Source: Faecalibacterium langellae (GTDB lineage Bacteria; Bacillota; Clostridia; Oscillospirales; Ruminococcaceae). Taken from it: a stretch of 64,000 bases of DNA. The notes under the pieces are model-generated. The model made no database searches. It was not told the origin of the DNA and worked only from the letters and a program-made list of their open reading frames with translations. The stretch spans positions 1-64,000 of the forward strand of contig NZ_NMTR01000006.1 of assembly GCF_002549775.1 (NCBI RefSeq), written 5' to 3'. Positions 34,326-42,739 of the stretch are shown here, one piece after another. Every line of letters begins with the position of its first letter. Position 1 is the first letter of the stretch. The translations under genes were made by a program, and so were the position numbers.

Positions 34326-34778
34326 ATGACCGTTGAACACATCAAGCAGCTGATGGATGCCTGCTACCTGGCCAAGCGCGCGCGGGACATGCTGCCGCCG
34401 CTGCCGGACGGGGTGCAGCCCTCCTACATCCGGTATCTGGACACCATCCAGAAGCTGCAGTCTCAGGGCAGGCGGGTGCGCGTGTCGGATCTGAGCGACG
34501 CGCTGGGTCTGCCGCGCCCGGGCGTGACCCGCACCGTAAAGGAGATGGAAGCGCAGGGCTACCTGCAAAAGCAGGTCTCGGCCGAGGATGGCCGGGTGAC
34601 CTACCTGCAGCTCACCGCAGCGGGGGAGCAGCTCTCCCGCGAGTACGACGCCGACTATTTCCGGGCGCTGGCCCCGGCGCTGGACGGCATCTCGGATGCA
34701 GACGCCGTGTGCACCGTCCGCACCCTCGAAGCCTTTTATCAGGTGATGTATGAAAGGAGAAATACCCTTGAAAAATGA
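34326..34778 (+). CDS. MarR-family repressor
   Basis: 150 residues from MTVEHIKQLM after AAAAGGAG. The winged helix spans about 45-105 (RVRVSDLSDALGLPRPGVTRTVKEME, then the wing with EDGRVTYLQL). It overlaps the MATE gene and is probably its regulator through the palindrome over the promoter. The ligand is unknown; an exported drug or bile-type compound would be usual. Confidence 0.88.
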   Translation: MTVEHIKQLMDACYLAKRARDMLPPLPDGVQPSYIRYLDTIQKLQSQGRRVRVSDLSDALGLPRPGVTRTVKEMEAQGYLQKQVSAEDGRVTYLQLTAAGEQLSREYDADYFRALAPALDGISDADAVCTVRTLEAFYQVMYERRNTLEK

Positions 34779-36117
34779 TCGTTCGGATTTCACGCAGGGC
34801 AGCATCCTGAAAAAGCTGGCCCTGTTCATGCTGCCCATTCTAGGCGCACTGGTGCTGCAGGCCGCCTACGGCGCAGTGGACCTGCTGGTGGTGGGCCGCT
34901 TTGGCAGCACCTCGGGCCTGTCGGCGGTGTCCACCGGCAGCCAGGTGCTCAACCTCGTCACCTTTGTGGTCACCCAGTTCGCCATGGGCATCACGGTGCT
35001 CATCGCCCGCTATCTGGGCGAAAAGCGGCCCCAGTATATCGGGCAGGTCATCGGCGGCGGCGCGGTGGTGTTTGCCCTGATGGCAGCCGTGCTGTTCGTG
35101 GCGCTGGTGGGGTTTGCCCGGGGCATCTCGGTGCTGATGCAGGCCCCGGCGGAAGCGCTGGACCTGACGGCCAGCTATGTGCGCATCTGCGGTGCAGGCA
35201 TCTTCTTCATTGTGGCCTATAATGTGCTTTCGGCCATCTTCCGCGGCCTTGGTGACAGCAAGTCGCCGCTGCTGTTCGTGCTGGTAGCCTGCATCGTGAA
35301 TGTCTTCGGCGATCTGCTTCTGGTGGCCGGGCTGCACCTGGATGCCGCTGGTGCGGCCATCGCCACCGTGGCGGCACAGGCCGTCAGTGTGGTGTGCGCG
35401 GTGGCCATGCTGCTCAAAAAGAAAAAAGAGCTGCAGTTCAAACTGCAAAAGAGTGATTTCCGGCTGAATGCCCAGTGCCGCAAGTTCCTGGCCATCGGCC
35501 TGCCGCTGGCCCTGCAGGAATTTCTGACCCAGATGTCTTTTCTGGCCCTGTGTGCCTTCGTGAATCGGCTGGGTCTGGAAGCCTCCTCCGGCTACGGTGT
35601 AGCCAGCAAGATCGTCAACTTCGCCATGCTCATCCCCAGCGCTCTCATGCAGTCCATGGCGTCCTTTGTCTCTCAGAACATCGGCGCGGGCAACAAAAAG
35701 CGGGCACGGCAGTCTATGCTCACCGGCATCGGCGTCGGCCTTGCCTTCGGCTGCGCGGTGTTTGCGCTGGTGTGGTGCAAGGGCGACGTGCTGTGCAGCG
35801 CCTTCACCACCGAAGCGGGGGTCATCGCCAGCGGCTTTGCCTATCTGAAGGGCTTTGCACCGGAGACCATCGCCACGGCGGTGCTGTTCAGCATGGTGGG
35901 CTACTTCAACGGCAACGACAAAACCGTCTGGGTCATGGTGCAGGGCCTTATCCAGACGCTGCTGGTGCGCCTGCCCATGGCCTATTTCATGAGCATCCAG
36001 CCGAACGCCAGCCTGACCATGATCGGCCTGGCGGCCCCCACTTCCACTCTGGTGGGCGTCGTGCTGAACATCGGGTTCTATTTGTACCTGCAGCGGCAGG
36101 AGCGCAAGGCAGCGTGA
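34768..36117 (+). CDS. MATE-family efflux transporter
   Basis: 449 residues from a TTG start at 34768; AAAGGAG at 34753-34759 lies downstream of the in-frame ATG at 34750 and fits the TTG better. Twelve membrane segments with the two-fold MATE pattern (LGALVLQAAYGAVDLLVVGRFG near the start, and PLALQEFLTQMSF in the second half). It should export drugs or metabolites with Na+ or H+. The start overlaps marR by 11 bases. A terminator follows. Confidence 0.9.
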   Translation: MKNDRSDFTQGSILKKLALFMLPILGALVLQAAYGAVDLLVVGRFGSTSGLSAVSTGSQVLNLVTFVVTQFAMGITVLIARYLGEKRPQYIGQVIGGGAVVFALMAAVLFVALVGFARGISVLMQAPAEALDLTASYVRICGAGIFFIVAYNVLSAIFRGLGDSKSPLLFVLVACIVNVFGDLLLVAGLHLDAAGAAIATVAAQAVSVVCAVAMLLKKKKELQFKLQKSDFRLNAQCRKFLAIGLPLALQEFLTQMSFLALCAFVNRLGLEASSGYGVASKIVNFAMLIPSALMQSMASFVSQNIGAGNKKRARQSMLTGIGVGLAFGCAVFALVWCKGDVLCSAFTTEAGVIASGFAYLKGFAPETIATAVLFSMVGYFNGNDKTVWVMVQGLIQTLLVRLPMAYFMSIQPNASLTMIGLAAPTSTLVGVVLNIGFYLYLQRQERKAA

Positions 36118-37918
36118 GATAACAGAATAGAAACATGAGAAAAACCGAGGCGTGCCCCGCGTGGGGAGTGCCTCGGTTTTTTGGTTCGAATCCACCCGCG
36201 TGCCCTATTGGAAACGAACATATAACAAAAAGCTCAACGCGATCGTCCCCATTGGGAGAGACGAGGCAGTTGTGGGACAACTGTGGATTCGCGAGCCGCG
36301 CATCTAAAAAGGCCCCGCAGGGGCCTTTTTGCCCGCCGGACTGTTCGGCGGGCCGATGCTGTTCGAATCCACCCGCGTCTATGGCCGCAGCGGGGTTACA
36401 TAAGAAAAACGCCTGTGTATTTCTACACAAGCGTTTTCTTGGTGGAGTGAAGCAACCCAAATCCGAACCATTGCCCTCTGGGGCATCTTTGGCGGCGATT
36501 TCATCGAAAGTGATGGTTTTTGTGCCGTCTTTGTAGTTGAATGTGATCAAAACTTTTTCATCATAGAGATAAACGGCGTTCACGAATGTATTGATGAGCG
36601 TTTCACGGTGGCTTTTCACATTCGGGTCGAGTTTGCGGAACCGGGTCAGCCAGAACCGAACCTGATTTTCGCTTAACCGTGGCCGAGCGATTTTTTCTTC
36701 GGCAATCCGAACCTCAAGTTCTTTCTGCTGGGCTTCCAGCTTTTCCAGACGTGCCTTGGTGGAGCTGGTCAGCACACCTGCTTGAATAGCGTTCAACATA
36801 TTCTCGATGCCATTCTCTACCTCACGCATCTGCTTTTCCAGCAATGGGATCGTGGTGTTTTCCTGATCCTGCAACTCCATCACTTCCGCAACGATGGCAT
36901 CAATCACGGCATCGTCCTGAATCAGCTTCATGGTTTCAGCTATGACCAAATCTTCCAGCCACTCTTTACGGACGGTCTTTTTCTTGCAGGTCTTGAAACG
37001 CTTCGCAGTGGCACACTTATAATAATGATGAACTACCTTGTTTCTACCCGTACCGCACTCGCCGAACATCATCGCGCCGCACATTCCGCAGAACAGCTTG
37101 GTGGTGAGCAAGTAATCGTCCTCGGCCTTGTGACGGGCAGGAGCGCGGCTGTTCTTCTTGATTTTTTGCTGCACTTCTTCAAACAAGTCCTTGTCCACGA
37201 TGGCCGGGATGCTGTCGGGCATCACAATGTCCTTGAAGTGGTTTTCTCCGATGTACCGTTTGTTCGTCAGCAGCGTCTGAACACTGTTGTAGGTAAACTT
37301 CTGGTTGCGGTTGGTGGTCACGCCGCTGTCGTTCAGCCAGTTCATCAATTCTTTCATGGTCGCGCCATCGTTGTACCGCTGAAAGGCTTCTACCACAAAG
37401 GGAGCTTTCAGCGGGTCGACTTGAAAGAACTTCTCCTCATCCACCTTAAAACCAATGGGAATCGTGCCGCCGTTGTACTTCCCCTTCAGAACATTCTCGG
37501 TCATGCCGCGCACGACTTTTTCAGAAAGTTCTGCGGAATAGTATTCAGCCATGCCGGTGAGCATGCTCTTGACCATGATACCTGCAGGGCTGTCAGAGAT
37601 AGGCTCCGTGGCAGATACCAGCTTGACATGATTTCGTTCCAGCTGATACTCATAGTGGGCCGAATCATAGCGGTTTCGGGCAAAACGGTCAAGCTTCCAG
37701 ACCAGCACAATGTCAAACAACCGTTTCTCGCTGTCCTTGATCATCTGCTGGAAGTCCGGGCGGTTATCGGTTTTGGCGGAAAGGGCGCGGTCAATGTAGT
37801 GCTTGACCACGGTAATGCCGTTCTTTTCGGCGTAGGCCGTACACTCGCGAATCTGACCTTCGATGGATTCTTCGCGCTGGTTATCGCTGGAATAGCGAGC
37901 ATAAATCACGGCGGTCAT
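35987..37918 (-). CDS. large serine recombinase of the mobilizable element
   Basis: Integrase of the 36-47 kb element, starting ATG at 37918 with AAGGGG ahead (643 residues as the frame runs). It opens with MTAVIYARYSS (catalytic Ser10), followed by the recombinase domain, a zinc ribbon (CGMCG and a later CKK), and a coiled-coil arm. The conserved part ends near residue 500 at TKTITFDEIAAKD; a terminator-like hairpin (36403-36440) follows. The remaining ~140 residues pass through tRNA-like repeats and 131 bases antisense to the MATE gene, so they are very likely not a functional domain. As with the recombinase at 251, the att site appears to lie in the 3' end. Confidence 0.88.
   Translation of the reverse strand: MTAVIYARYSSDNQREESIEGQIRECTAYAEKNGITVVKHYIDRALSAKTDNRPDFQQMIKDSEKRLFDIVLVWKLDRFARNRYDSAHYEYQLERNHVKLVSATEPISDSPAGIMVKSMLTGMAEYYSAELSEKVVRGMTENVLKGKYNGGTIPIGFKVDEEKFFQVDPLKAPFVVEAFQRYNDGATMKELMNWLNDSGVTTNRNQKFTYNSVQTLLTNKRYIGENHFKDIVMPDSIPAIVDKDLFEEVQQKIKKNSRAPARHKAEDDYLLTTKLFCGMCGAMMFGECGTGRNKVVHHYYKCATAKRFKTCKKKTVRKEWLEDLVIAETMKLIQDDAVIDAIVAEVMELQDQENTTIPLLEKQMREVENGIENMLNAIQAGVLTSSTKARLEKLEAQQKELEVRIAEEKIARPRLSENQVRFWLTRFRKLDPNVKSHRETLINTFVNAVYLYDEKVLITFNYKDGTKTITFDEIAAKDAPEGNGSDLGCFTPPRKRLCRNTQAFFLCNPAAAIDAGGFEQHRPAEQSGGQKGPCGAFLDARLANPQLSHNCLVSPNGDDRVELFVICSFPIGHAGGFEPKNRGTPHAGHASVFLMFLFCYLTLPCAPAAAGTNRTRCSARRPPEWKWGPPGRSWSGWRSAGCS
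36139..36184 (+). terminator. terminator of marR-MATE
   Basis: AAAACCGAGGC and GCCTCGGTTTT form the stem around an inner GCCCCGCGTGGGG hairpin, with a T run after it. Confidence 0.85.
36182..36200 (+). repeat. tRNA-Tyr 3'-end fragment, copy 1 (att-like)
   Basis: TGGTTCGAATCCACCCGCG matches 19 bases of the T-arm and acceptor of the tRNA-Tyr gene at 47382-47466, in the opposite orientation. No tRNA body is upstream. A remnant of integration at a tRNA end is the likely source. Confidence 0.7.
36305..36330. terminator. bidirectional terminator-like hairpin
   Basis: AAAAAGGCCCC and GGGGCCTTTTT around a 2-3 base loop, with T runs on both strands. It lies between the two tRNA-like fragments. Confidence 0.7.
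36361..36377 (+). repeat. tRNA-Tyr 3'-end fragment, copy 2 (att-like)
   Basis: GTTCGAATCCACCCGCG, a 17-base repeat of copy 1 placed 178 bases away in the same orientation. The pair brackets the hairpin at 36305 and lies at the element edge. Confidence 0.7.
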
Positions 37919-37931
37919 GCAAACACCCCTT

Positions 37932-38252
37932 TCACTTCATTCTCCGCAGGCGGCGCACAAGGTCGGATGCACTGTACAGCACACGGGCTACCGACACCGC
38001 ATCCTCGCTCACGATGTAGAACACCGAGTAGTTGTCCACCAGCATCTGCCGCAGCCCTTGGGTGCGCTCCGGCTCGCTTTCCACTAGCGCACAGCGTTCC
38101 GGCAGGATGTTCAGCGACTGGATTGCTTCTGCAATGCGGTCATACTGTCGCATTGCGGTGTCAGATTCCAACAGACGGTCGGCAATGTAGCTGTAGATCT
38201 GCTCCATATCGCTGAGTGCCATCCGGGAAATTTTCACATCATACTGTTTCAT
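37932..38252 (-). CDS. RelE/ParE-family toxin
   Basis: 106 residues, basic, in the RelE/ParE fold: VKISRMALSDMEQIYSYIAD at the start, then ERCALVESEPERTQGLRQMLVDNYSVFYIV and the C-terminal strand VSVARVLYSASDLVRRL. It would either cleave mRNA on the ribosome (RelE) or poison gyrase (ParE); sequence alone does not decide. Overlaps its antitoxin by 4 bases and lies 13 bases before the recombinase gene, so it probably stabilises the element. Confidence 0.88.
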   Translation of the reverse strand: MKQYDVKISRMALSDMEQIYSYIADRLLESDTAMRQYDRIAEAIQSLNILPERCALVESEPERTQGLRQMLVDNYSVFYIVSEDAVSVARVLYSASDLVRRLRRMK

Positions 38253-38554
38253 CTGTGCTGTTCCCTGAACTGGGCGAATGCGCTTGCGGCATCCACGGTG
38301 TCACCGTTCTGTATTTCTTTGATGCCCACCTGCAAGTCTGCATGGAGCTGGTCATCGGTCATAGTGTCAGCGTTCAGCGCAGCCGGAGCCTTCGGCAGGG
38401 ACAGCGAGAACGGAATGCCGCCAGTCAGGGTAATCTGGCGCAGGTACATATCAATGGCTGTTGCCATTGGGATGCCGAGCTGCTTCAGCACATCCTCGGC
38501 TTGCTGTTTAACGCTGGGGCTGACTCGGACGTTCAGCATCATCGTTTTTTCCAT
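38249..38554 (-). CDS. RelB/DinJ-family antitoxin
   Basis: 101 residues from MEKTMMLNVRVSP, after GAGGTG. The N-terminal ribbon-helix-helix (LNVRVSPSVKQQAEDVLKQL, MATAIDMYLRQI) binds DNA and autoregulates; the C-terminal part wraps the toxin. A promoter with TTGACT, 17 bases and TACAAT (38573-38601, minus) lies upstream. Confidence 0.88.
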   Translation of the reverse strand: MEKTMMLNVRVSPSVKQQAEDVLKQLGIPMATAIDMYLRQITLTGGIPFSLSLPKAPAALNADTMTDDQLHADLQVGIKEIQNGDTVDAASAFAQFREQHR

Positions 38555-38572
38555 GGTTATCACCTCGAAATT

Positions 38573-38601
38573 ATTGTAATGCTTTTTGCTTTACAAGTCA
38601 A
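38573..38601 (-). promoter_or_regulatory. promoter of the RelBE-type pair
   Basis: On the minus strand TTGACT (38596-38601), 17 bases, TACAAT (38573-38578). The antitoxin start is 19 bases downstream of the -10 box. Confidence 0.65.
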
Positions 38602-38787
38602 CCGAGTGCGCAACCTCAATCAAAGTTCTCTCAGTTGCACAATATTTCTCGTGATATATTGGTTAAAGTACCAAACATTTTCAAGCTGCTATTTTATTTG
38701 CAACAAATAAAACGCATTTTCCGTATATTCATTAGATTATATATTTGTCGCTTTACCAATATTTATAAAAACACAAAGGGGATAATT

Positions 38788-39144
38788 ATGGAGATTGTAT
38801 GGTTAAATACGGAAGTTGACGCTATCCATTACGTCTACGATTATGCGGTTCCTAAACAAATACCACTTGATACTTTTGAAAAATTCGTTCGGAGCAGCAA
38901 AGAAGGAACCTTGCCTGAATTTTATGTAATATCTGAAAACGGGAAATATATCGGATATATTTTATTACTAGCCGACAAAAAAGAAGATATTCCGAAGCCT
39001 TTTACATTTCTTGCATGTCATAATGGCGATACTCTATCAAAAGAAAATCACAAAAAAATCTTGGAATTTATCAATAAACAGTGTCATGCAAACGGATGGA
39101 ATAAACTCGCTTGGTTGGCTGAACAAGAAAGTCATCAATTGTAA
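38788..39144 (+). CDS. hypothetical cytosolic protein, 118 residues
   Basis: Starts MEIVWLNTEVDAIH after AAAGGGG. It has an alpha/beta pattern (FYVISENGKYIGYILLLADKKE, then FINKQCHANGWNKLAWLAE) that hints at a small acetyltransferase-like fold, but the CoA-binding motif is not evident. Base composition is clearly more AT-rich than the neighbours, which suggests later arrival as cargo. It points away from the RelBE-type genes. Confidence 0.6.
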   Translation: MEIVWLNTEVDAIHYVYDYAVPKQIPLDTFEKFVRSSKEGTLPEFYVISENGKYIGYILLLADKKEDIPKPFTFLACHNGDTLSKENHKKILEFINKQCHANGWNKLAWLAEQESHQL

Positions 39145-39295
39145 AAAAGTCTTCAGTTCTTAAAGGTAGCCTGAGGAATCATGCTCATTCTAAAACCCCA
39201 CCTGAAACAGACTCTTTTAATTGAAATGCCTGTTGCAGATGGGGTTCACTTTATACTATATACTGCTTTATACATGAACTTTTGCTTAGTCATTC

Positions 39296-39769
39296 TTATT
39301 GCTGCCGATCAGCTCCATCCTGCAAGCACTCCAAAAGATGTCCATAAAGCCTATTGCCTGCATATTTAAGAGAAAGCGGATATGCTCTTTTACCATTGAT
39401 TTGAATGTAGCCATTTTCAGAAACCGTTATGCGAATATCTGGCATTCCGTCCATTGTTTCACCAAAAGCTATCGTGAGTTCATTGAGTGCACCGCTATCA
39501 CCAGAACCACCAGCATAATCAGTGACAAAATATGTCTGCTCAAAAGTTTTGGCAATATCTATATATGTCAGGTGATCCTTTTCAAATAGCCAAGACTGGT
39601 CAATTTGAGCACCATTAGTGTCTACTGTAAGATGGTATGCTGATACTATCCTGCATTGTTTCAATGGACGTTCTATTATCACAAAGTGAGTGACTTTTAT
39701 ACAAATCAGTATGACCACCAAAATCAAGGTCACAGTCATTGTGATTACTTTTTCTTTTTTTCTCATCAT
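39296..39769 (-). CDS. membrane-anchored hypothetical protein
   Basis: 157 residues from MMRKKEKVITMTV; GGAGGTG precedes at a slightly long distance. One N-terminal membrane segment (about 8-27) and an extracytoplasmic domain (IVSAYHLTVDTNGAQIDQSW, FGETMDGMPDIRITVSENGY). AT-rich like the gene at 38788. Convergent context with nothing downstream on its strand. Being near an anti-sigma factor it may belong to the same envelope response, but that is a guess. Confidence 0.6.
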   Translation of the reverse strand: MMRKKEKVITMTVTLILVVILICIKVTHFVIIERPLKQCRIVSAYHLTVDTNGAQIDQSWLFEKDHLTYIDIAKTFEQTYFVTDYAGGSGDSGALNELTIAFGETMDGMPDIRITVSENGYIQINGKRAYPLSLKYAGNRLYGHLLECLQDGADRQQ

Positions 39770-39898
39770 AAATAGACAATACACCTCCAATTTTTTGCTC
39801 CCAATAGGAGCATTTGTTTAGTTAACGTGGTTTGCCGTGTGTTTGTGACAACTTTTTTGAAAAAATTTCTGCTTTTTGTTATATTTGTATACTTGTAC

Positions 39899-39944
39899 AA
39901 AAAACTCCATGCTATTTGTGAATTCCAACAAATAGCATGGAGTT
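39899..39944 (-). terminator. terminator of the sigma/anti-sigma operon
   Basis: AAACTCCATGCTATTTGT pairs perfectly over 18 bases with its inverse around an 8-base loop, and the minus strand continues with a T run. It begins 6 bases past the anti-sigma stop. Confidence 0.88.
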
Positions 39945-39949
39945 TCATA

Positions 39950-40639
39950 TTAAAATACGTTTTCAGCAATTTTCATAATCTCATCTCGTGAAATGTTTCC
40001 CATAATCGTGTTTGAAACGCCTCCTCGCTCCCAGCTTAAAATATAAACGGTGTCTCCGTTTTCTCCTACGCTCGTTCCCAAAGTTGCGTCTACATCTCCA
40101 ACTTTTACATTCTCATAAGTTGTATGCTCATTGTCAAACGAGGACTGTTGCCCCGGCTGTATAATGGAGCAGCGAACAGTATATCCTTTACCGCTTTCTT
40201 TTGACGAGTAAACGTGCAAAAAGTTTTCTGCTCTTTCAAATTCCTGCTCACGATCTCGTTCAAAGCCATCCAGCACATAATGGTCGCTGTATCCATTCGG
40301 AAGCTGTTCCAACGGTTCGCCGTCCACTTGATACGTCAGCTGCATCTCAATAGGAAAGAACTTCTGAATCATCGTATAGACTGCCTTGCGGAAGTCTGCG
40401 CTTACCGCAAGTGCGCCGAGAGTTAAAATTACCAGCGTCAGGACCGCAACAAGCACTCGCTTCAGCACAGGGCGGCGTTTATGCAACGCCGCTTGCAGGC
40501 GGGCATCCCATCGGGAAGTGTCCGGGTAGCGTTCTTTAAGCTGCGCCGGAGTTGGTAGCTCGTTCAGTTCTTTCTGTGCATCTGCATGGAGTGCCATCAC
40601 CAACGCAGTGTCAAAAGAAACTTCTGTCTGCTCACTCAT
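39950..40639 (-). CDS. membrane anti-sigma factor with DUF4367-type domain
   Basis: 229 residues. The cytosolic N-terminus (about 1-58) would bind the sigma factor, a single membrane helix follows (about 59-80, VLVAVLTLVILTLGALAVSA) and the outer domain reads like DUF4367 (GYTVRCSIIQPGQ, VGDVDATLGTS, YILSWERGGVSNTIMGNIS). The start overlaps the sigma gene by 8 bases, the usual layout of an ECF sigma/anti-sigma pair. Confidence 0.82.
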   Translation of the reverse strand: MSEQTEVSFDTALVMALHADAQKELNELPTPAQLKERYPDTSRWDARLQAALHKRRPVLKRVLVAVLTLVILTLGALAVSADFRKAVYTMIQKFFPIEMQLTYQVDGEPLEQLPNGYSDHYVLDGFERDREQEFERAENFLHVYSSKESGKGYTVRCSIIQPGQQSSFDNEHTTYENVKVGDVDATLGTSVGENGDTVYILSWERGGVSNTIMGNISRDEIMKIAENVF

Positions 40640-41162
40640 GGTGGTTCAACTCCTTCCACAATAGTTTTCTTCCACGGAAAAGCCGCATCCGAACCACTTC
40701 GTCCGTCAGACCAAGCGATTCGGCAATCTCCCGGTTGGTATAGCCCATTGCCAAAAGGCGAAGAGGATCACGGTACATCGGTTTCATCTGTCCGATCAGT
40801 TCTGTCAGATGTTGGATGTTATCGGTGCTGACTGCTGCATCATCTGGCACTGGGGCATCATCTGGTGCGTCCGGGATTTCTTCCAGCGGTTCTTCCCGCT
40901 GCTTGCGAAGCATATCGTATGCACGGCTTCTACTACAACTAACGAGATAAGCAGCGAGTTCGTGACAGTTTTCTCGATGAATTTTAGAAAAATTTTTGGC
41001 AACGTACAAAAACACCTCTTGCAGTACATCTTCTGCCAGATACGAATCGCCCATAATTTTGTAAGCGGTATGGTAGACCAGCCGTTTGTAGGTATTATAT
41101 ACATCTATAAACTGTTCTTCGCTGCTCCGGTCATCCAGAACTGCCAGATACATTGCCAGCAT
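40632..41162 (-). CDS. ECF-type RNA polymerase sigma factor
   Basis: 176 residues. Region 2 is FIDVYNTYKRLVYHTAYKI with DSYLAEDVLQEVFLYVAKN; region 4 is MKPMYRDPLRLLAMGYTNRE with a helix-turn-helix IAESLGLTDEVVRMRLFRGR. It would redirect RNA polymerase to a small regulon, held in check by the membrane protein encoded next. A nearly perfect 31-base palindrome lies just upstream (41187-41217). Confidence 0.88.
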   Translation of the reverse strand: MLAMYLAVLDDRSSEEQFIDVYNTYKRLVYHTAYKIMGDSYLAEDVLQEVFLYVAKNFSKIHRENCHELAAYLVSCSRSRAYDMLRKQREEPLEEIPDAPDDAPVPDDAAVSTDNIQHLTELIGQMKPMYRDPLRLLAMGYTNREIAESLGLTDEVVRMRLFRGRKLLWKELNHHE

Positions 41163-41186
41163 TTTCGCTCACATCCCTCTTATCGG

Positions 41187-41217
41187 GAGGAATTATGTCA
41201 ATTTGACACAATTCCTC
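41187..41217. promoter_or_regulatory. 31-base palindrome between the two sigma genes
   Basis: GAGGAATTATGTCAA, one T, then TTGACACAATTCCTC: 15-base arms with one mismatch. There is no T run on either side, so an operator or a mRNA structure is more likely than a terminator. TTGACA can be read on one strand and TTGACATAA-like on the other. Confidence 0.7.
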
Positions 41218-41226
41218 TCTGCCCAT

Positions 41227-41892
41227 TCATAAAAACCACCACGGCAGTTCCAGCCACAGGTTATCCATGGCCTGTTCTTCGGTCTTTTTGGCGCGGCCTT
41301 TCGTCAGGTGAAAGTATATCGCCGTGCCGATCAGCGGATGTTCCTCGCCATCGGTAAAGCCATAGCGGTACAGCAGATAGGTCTGTTCCCGCTGGGTCAG
41401 CCGTTTCAGACCATCGTACAGTTCCCGGCGCGATTCCTGCTCTTCCATAATACTCTGCGGCTGCATGGCATAAGGGTCGGCTATGGCTTCGATGCGCCGC
41501 AGTTGTTCCTCTCCCGGCAGAACATCGTCCAGCGAAACGCGCTGGTAGCAGATACCGTCCTTGTCCTCCGTTACCATCCGCTGCTCAAAAGCGGCAAAGG
41601 CATCCCGCACCATGTCCATCATGGCGTTATGAATGGCAGGAGCCGCATAGGTCAGGAACTTCATGCCGCGCGCTGCATCGAACTTCGGCACAGCTTTCCA
41701 TAAGCCCAGATTGCCCGCCTGTTTCAAATCGTCCGTGTCAAGGTTCAGGCCGGACTGTGCCAGATTCATGCTGCGGAAAAGGTCATTTTCCACCTTGCCA
41801 ATAAAGGACTTGTTGTTGTCGATCAGGCTGTCCAGTGCGGCAGCATCGCCTTTCTGTGCCAGCGCACAAAGCCGTTCATTCGTCTGCTTCAT
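41227..41892 (-). CDS. sigma-70-like factor of the mobilizable element
   Basis: 221 residues. Region 2 similarity is clear: DSLIDNNKSFIGKVENDLF, DLKQAGNLGLWKAVPKFDAARGMKFLTYAAPAIHNAMMD. The C-terminal part (LKRLTQREQTYLLYRYGF) resembles the start of region 4, but the following helix-turn-helix is short or changed. Such factors are common on clostridial conjugative and mobilizable elements. It overlaps the upstream HTH gene by 17 bases, so the two are coexpressed. Confidence 0.78.
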   Translation of the reverse strand: MKQTNERLCALAQKGDAAALDSLIDNNKSFIGKVENDLFRSMNLAQSGLNLDTDDLKQAGNLGLWKAVPKFDAARGMKFLTYAAPAIHNAMMDMVRDAFAAFEQRMVTEDKDGICYQRVSLDDVLPGEEQLRRIEAIADPYAMQPQSIMEEQESRRELYDGLKRLTQREQTYLLYRYGFTDGEEHPLIGTAIYFHLTKGRAKKTEEQAMDNLWLELPWWFL

Positions 41893-42739
41893 GGGCGTTT
41901 TCCTGCTCTGCGGCAGACTGCAAGATTCCCAGCAGACCGTTCCGCAGCTGTTCCAGTGTTTCTGGCGTGGCTCCCTCCATGCCCGAAACGCTACCCAACA
42001 TTGCGTCTGTCAGCTGCTCTGCCGTAATCGTTGGGTGCTGCACATCCTGCCCTTTGGTCAATTCGGTGAACATCTTCTCTGCCACTTTCTTGCTCATGGC
42101 TTCCTGTTTGGCGTAATGGCTCCCGATCCCCTTTTTGATTTCCTTGACCGCCGCCATGAAGTACATTTCAATGTCATCAAGATCGCCTTGATACACCGGC
42201 TTTCTCCGAAGGCTGATGTCCTTTGCGGCTTTAGTTGCTGCCGAGGTCTTGACCTTTGTGCGCAGCAGGGTGCTCAATGTCGTGAGCATGGCGTTCTGTG
42301 CTGCAATGCCGGATGCAAACGTATCATCAAAATACTGCGCTATGCGGTAAGTAAGCTCTGCAAAGCGGGCATTTTCCAGCAGTAGATTGACCACCTCTGT
42401 ATTGACACGCCCTGTGTAGAGGTTCTTTGCAGCTTCTACGGACAAGCCCAGTTCGGCAATGTCGTAGTTCTTGCGATCGGGGATGTTGGTTTCTCCCAGC
42501 AGGAAATCCGTAGATACGTTGAACAGCCTTGCGATCTTCAGCACCTGCTCATGGGTCAGCGTCCCTTTTGCACCGCTTATGAAGCGGCTGATGGTGCTTT
42601 TGGAGCAGCCGATTTCCTTGGCAAGCTCCGGTTGGCTTATGTTGTGCTCTTTCATCAAGTCCGCAAGACGGACGTTGGATGGTGCGGGCAGATATTCCTG
42701 TGCCACGTGGTCGGCCCTCCTTTTGGCGTTTTTTCTCAT
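41876..42739 (-). CDS. XRE-family HTH regulator of the element
   Basis: 287 residues if the ATG at 42739 is used; the ribosome site there is weak and a TATTAT box lies right before it, so a start further in is possible. The HTH (about 25-80) reads LADLMKEHNISQPELAKEIGCSKSTISRFISGAKG, then LLGETN. The C-terminal two thirds are helical, with no known motif. It probably controls maintenance and transfer genes, being divergent from the CHC2-primase-mob set. Confidence 0.8.
   Translation of the reverse strand: MRKNAKRRADHVAQEYLPAPSNVRLADLMKEHNISQPELAKEIGCSKSTISRFISGAKGTLTHEQVLKIARLFNVSTDFLLGETNIPDRKNYDIAELGLSVEAAKNLYTGRVNTEVVNLLLENARFAELTYRIAQYFDDTFASGIAAQNAMLTTLSTLLRTKVKTSAATKAAKDISLRRKPVYQGDLDDIEMYFMAAVKEIKKGIGSHYAKQEAMSKKVAEKMFTELTKGQDVQHPTITAEQLTDAMLGSVSGMEGATPETLEQLRNGLLGILQSAAEQENAHEADE

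Noticed and set aside
36182-36377. Possible tRNA genes at the GTTCGAATCC motifs
   Set aside because: Only T-arm and part of the acceptor are present; no anticodon or D arm can be folded upstream.
41187-41217. Terminator between the two sigma-factor genes
   Set aside because: The stem is strong but no T run follows on either strand.
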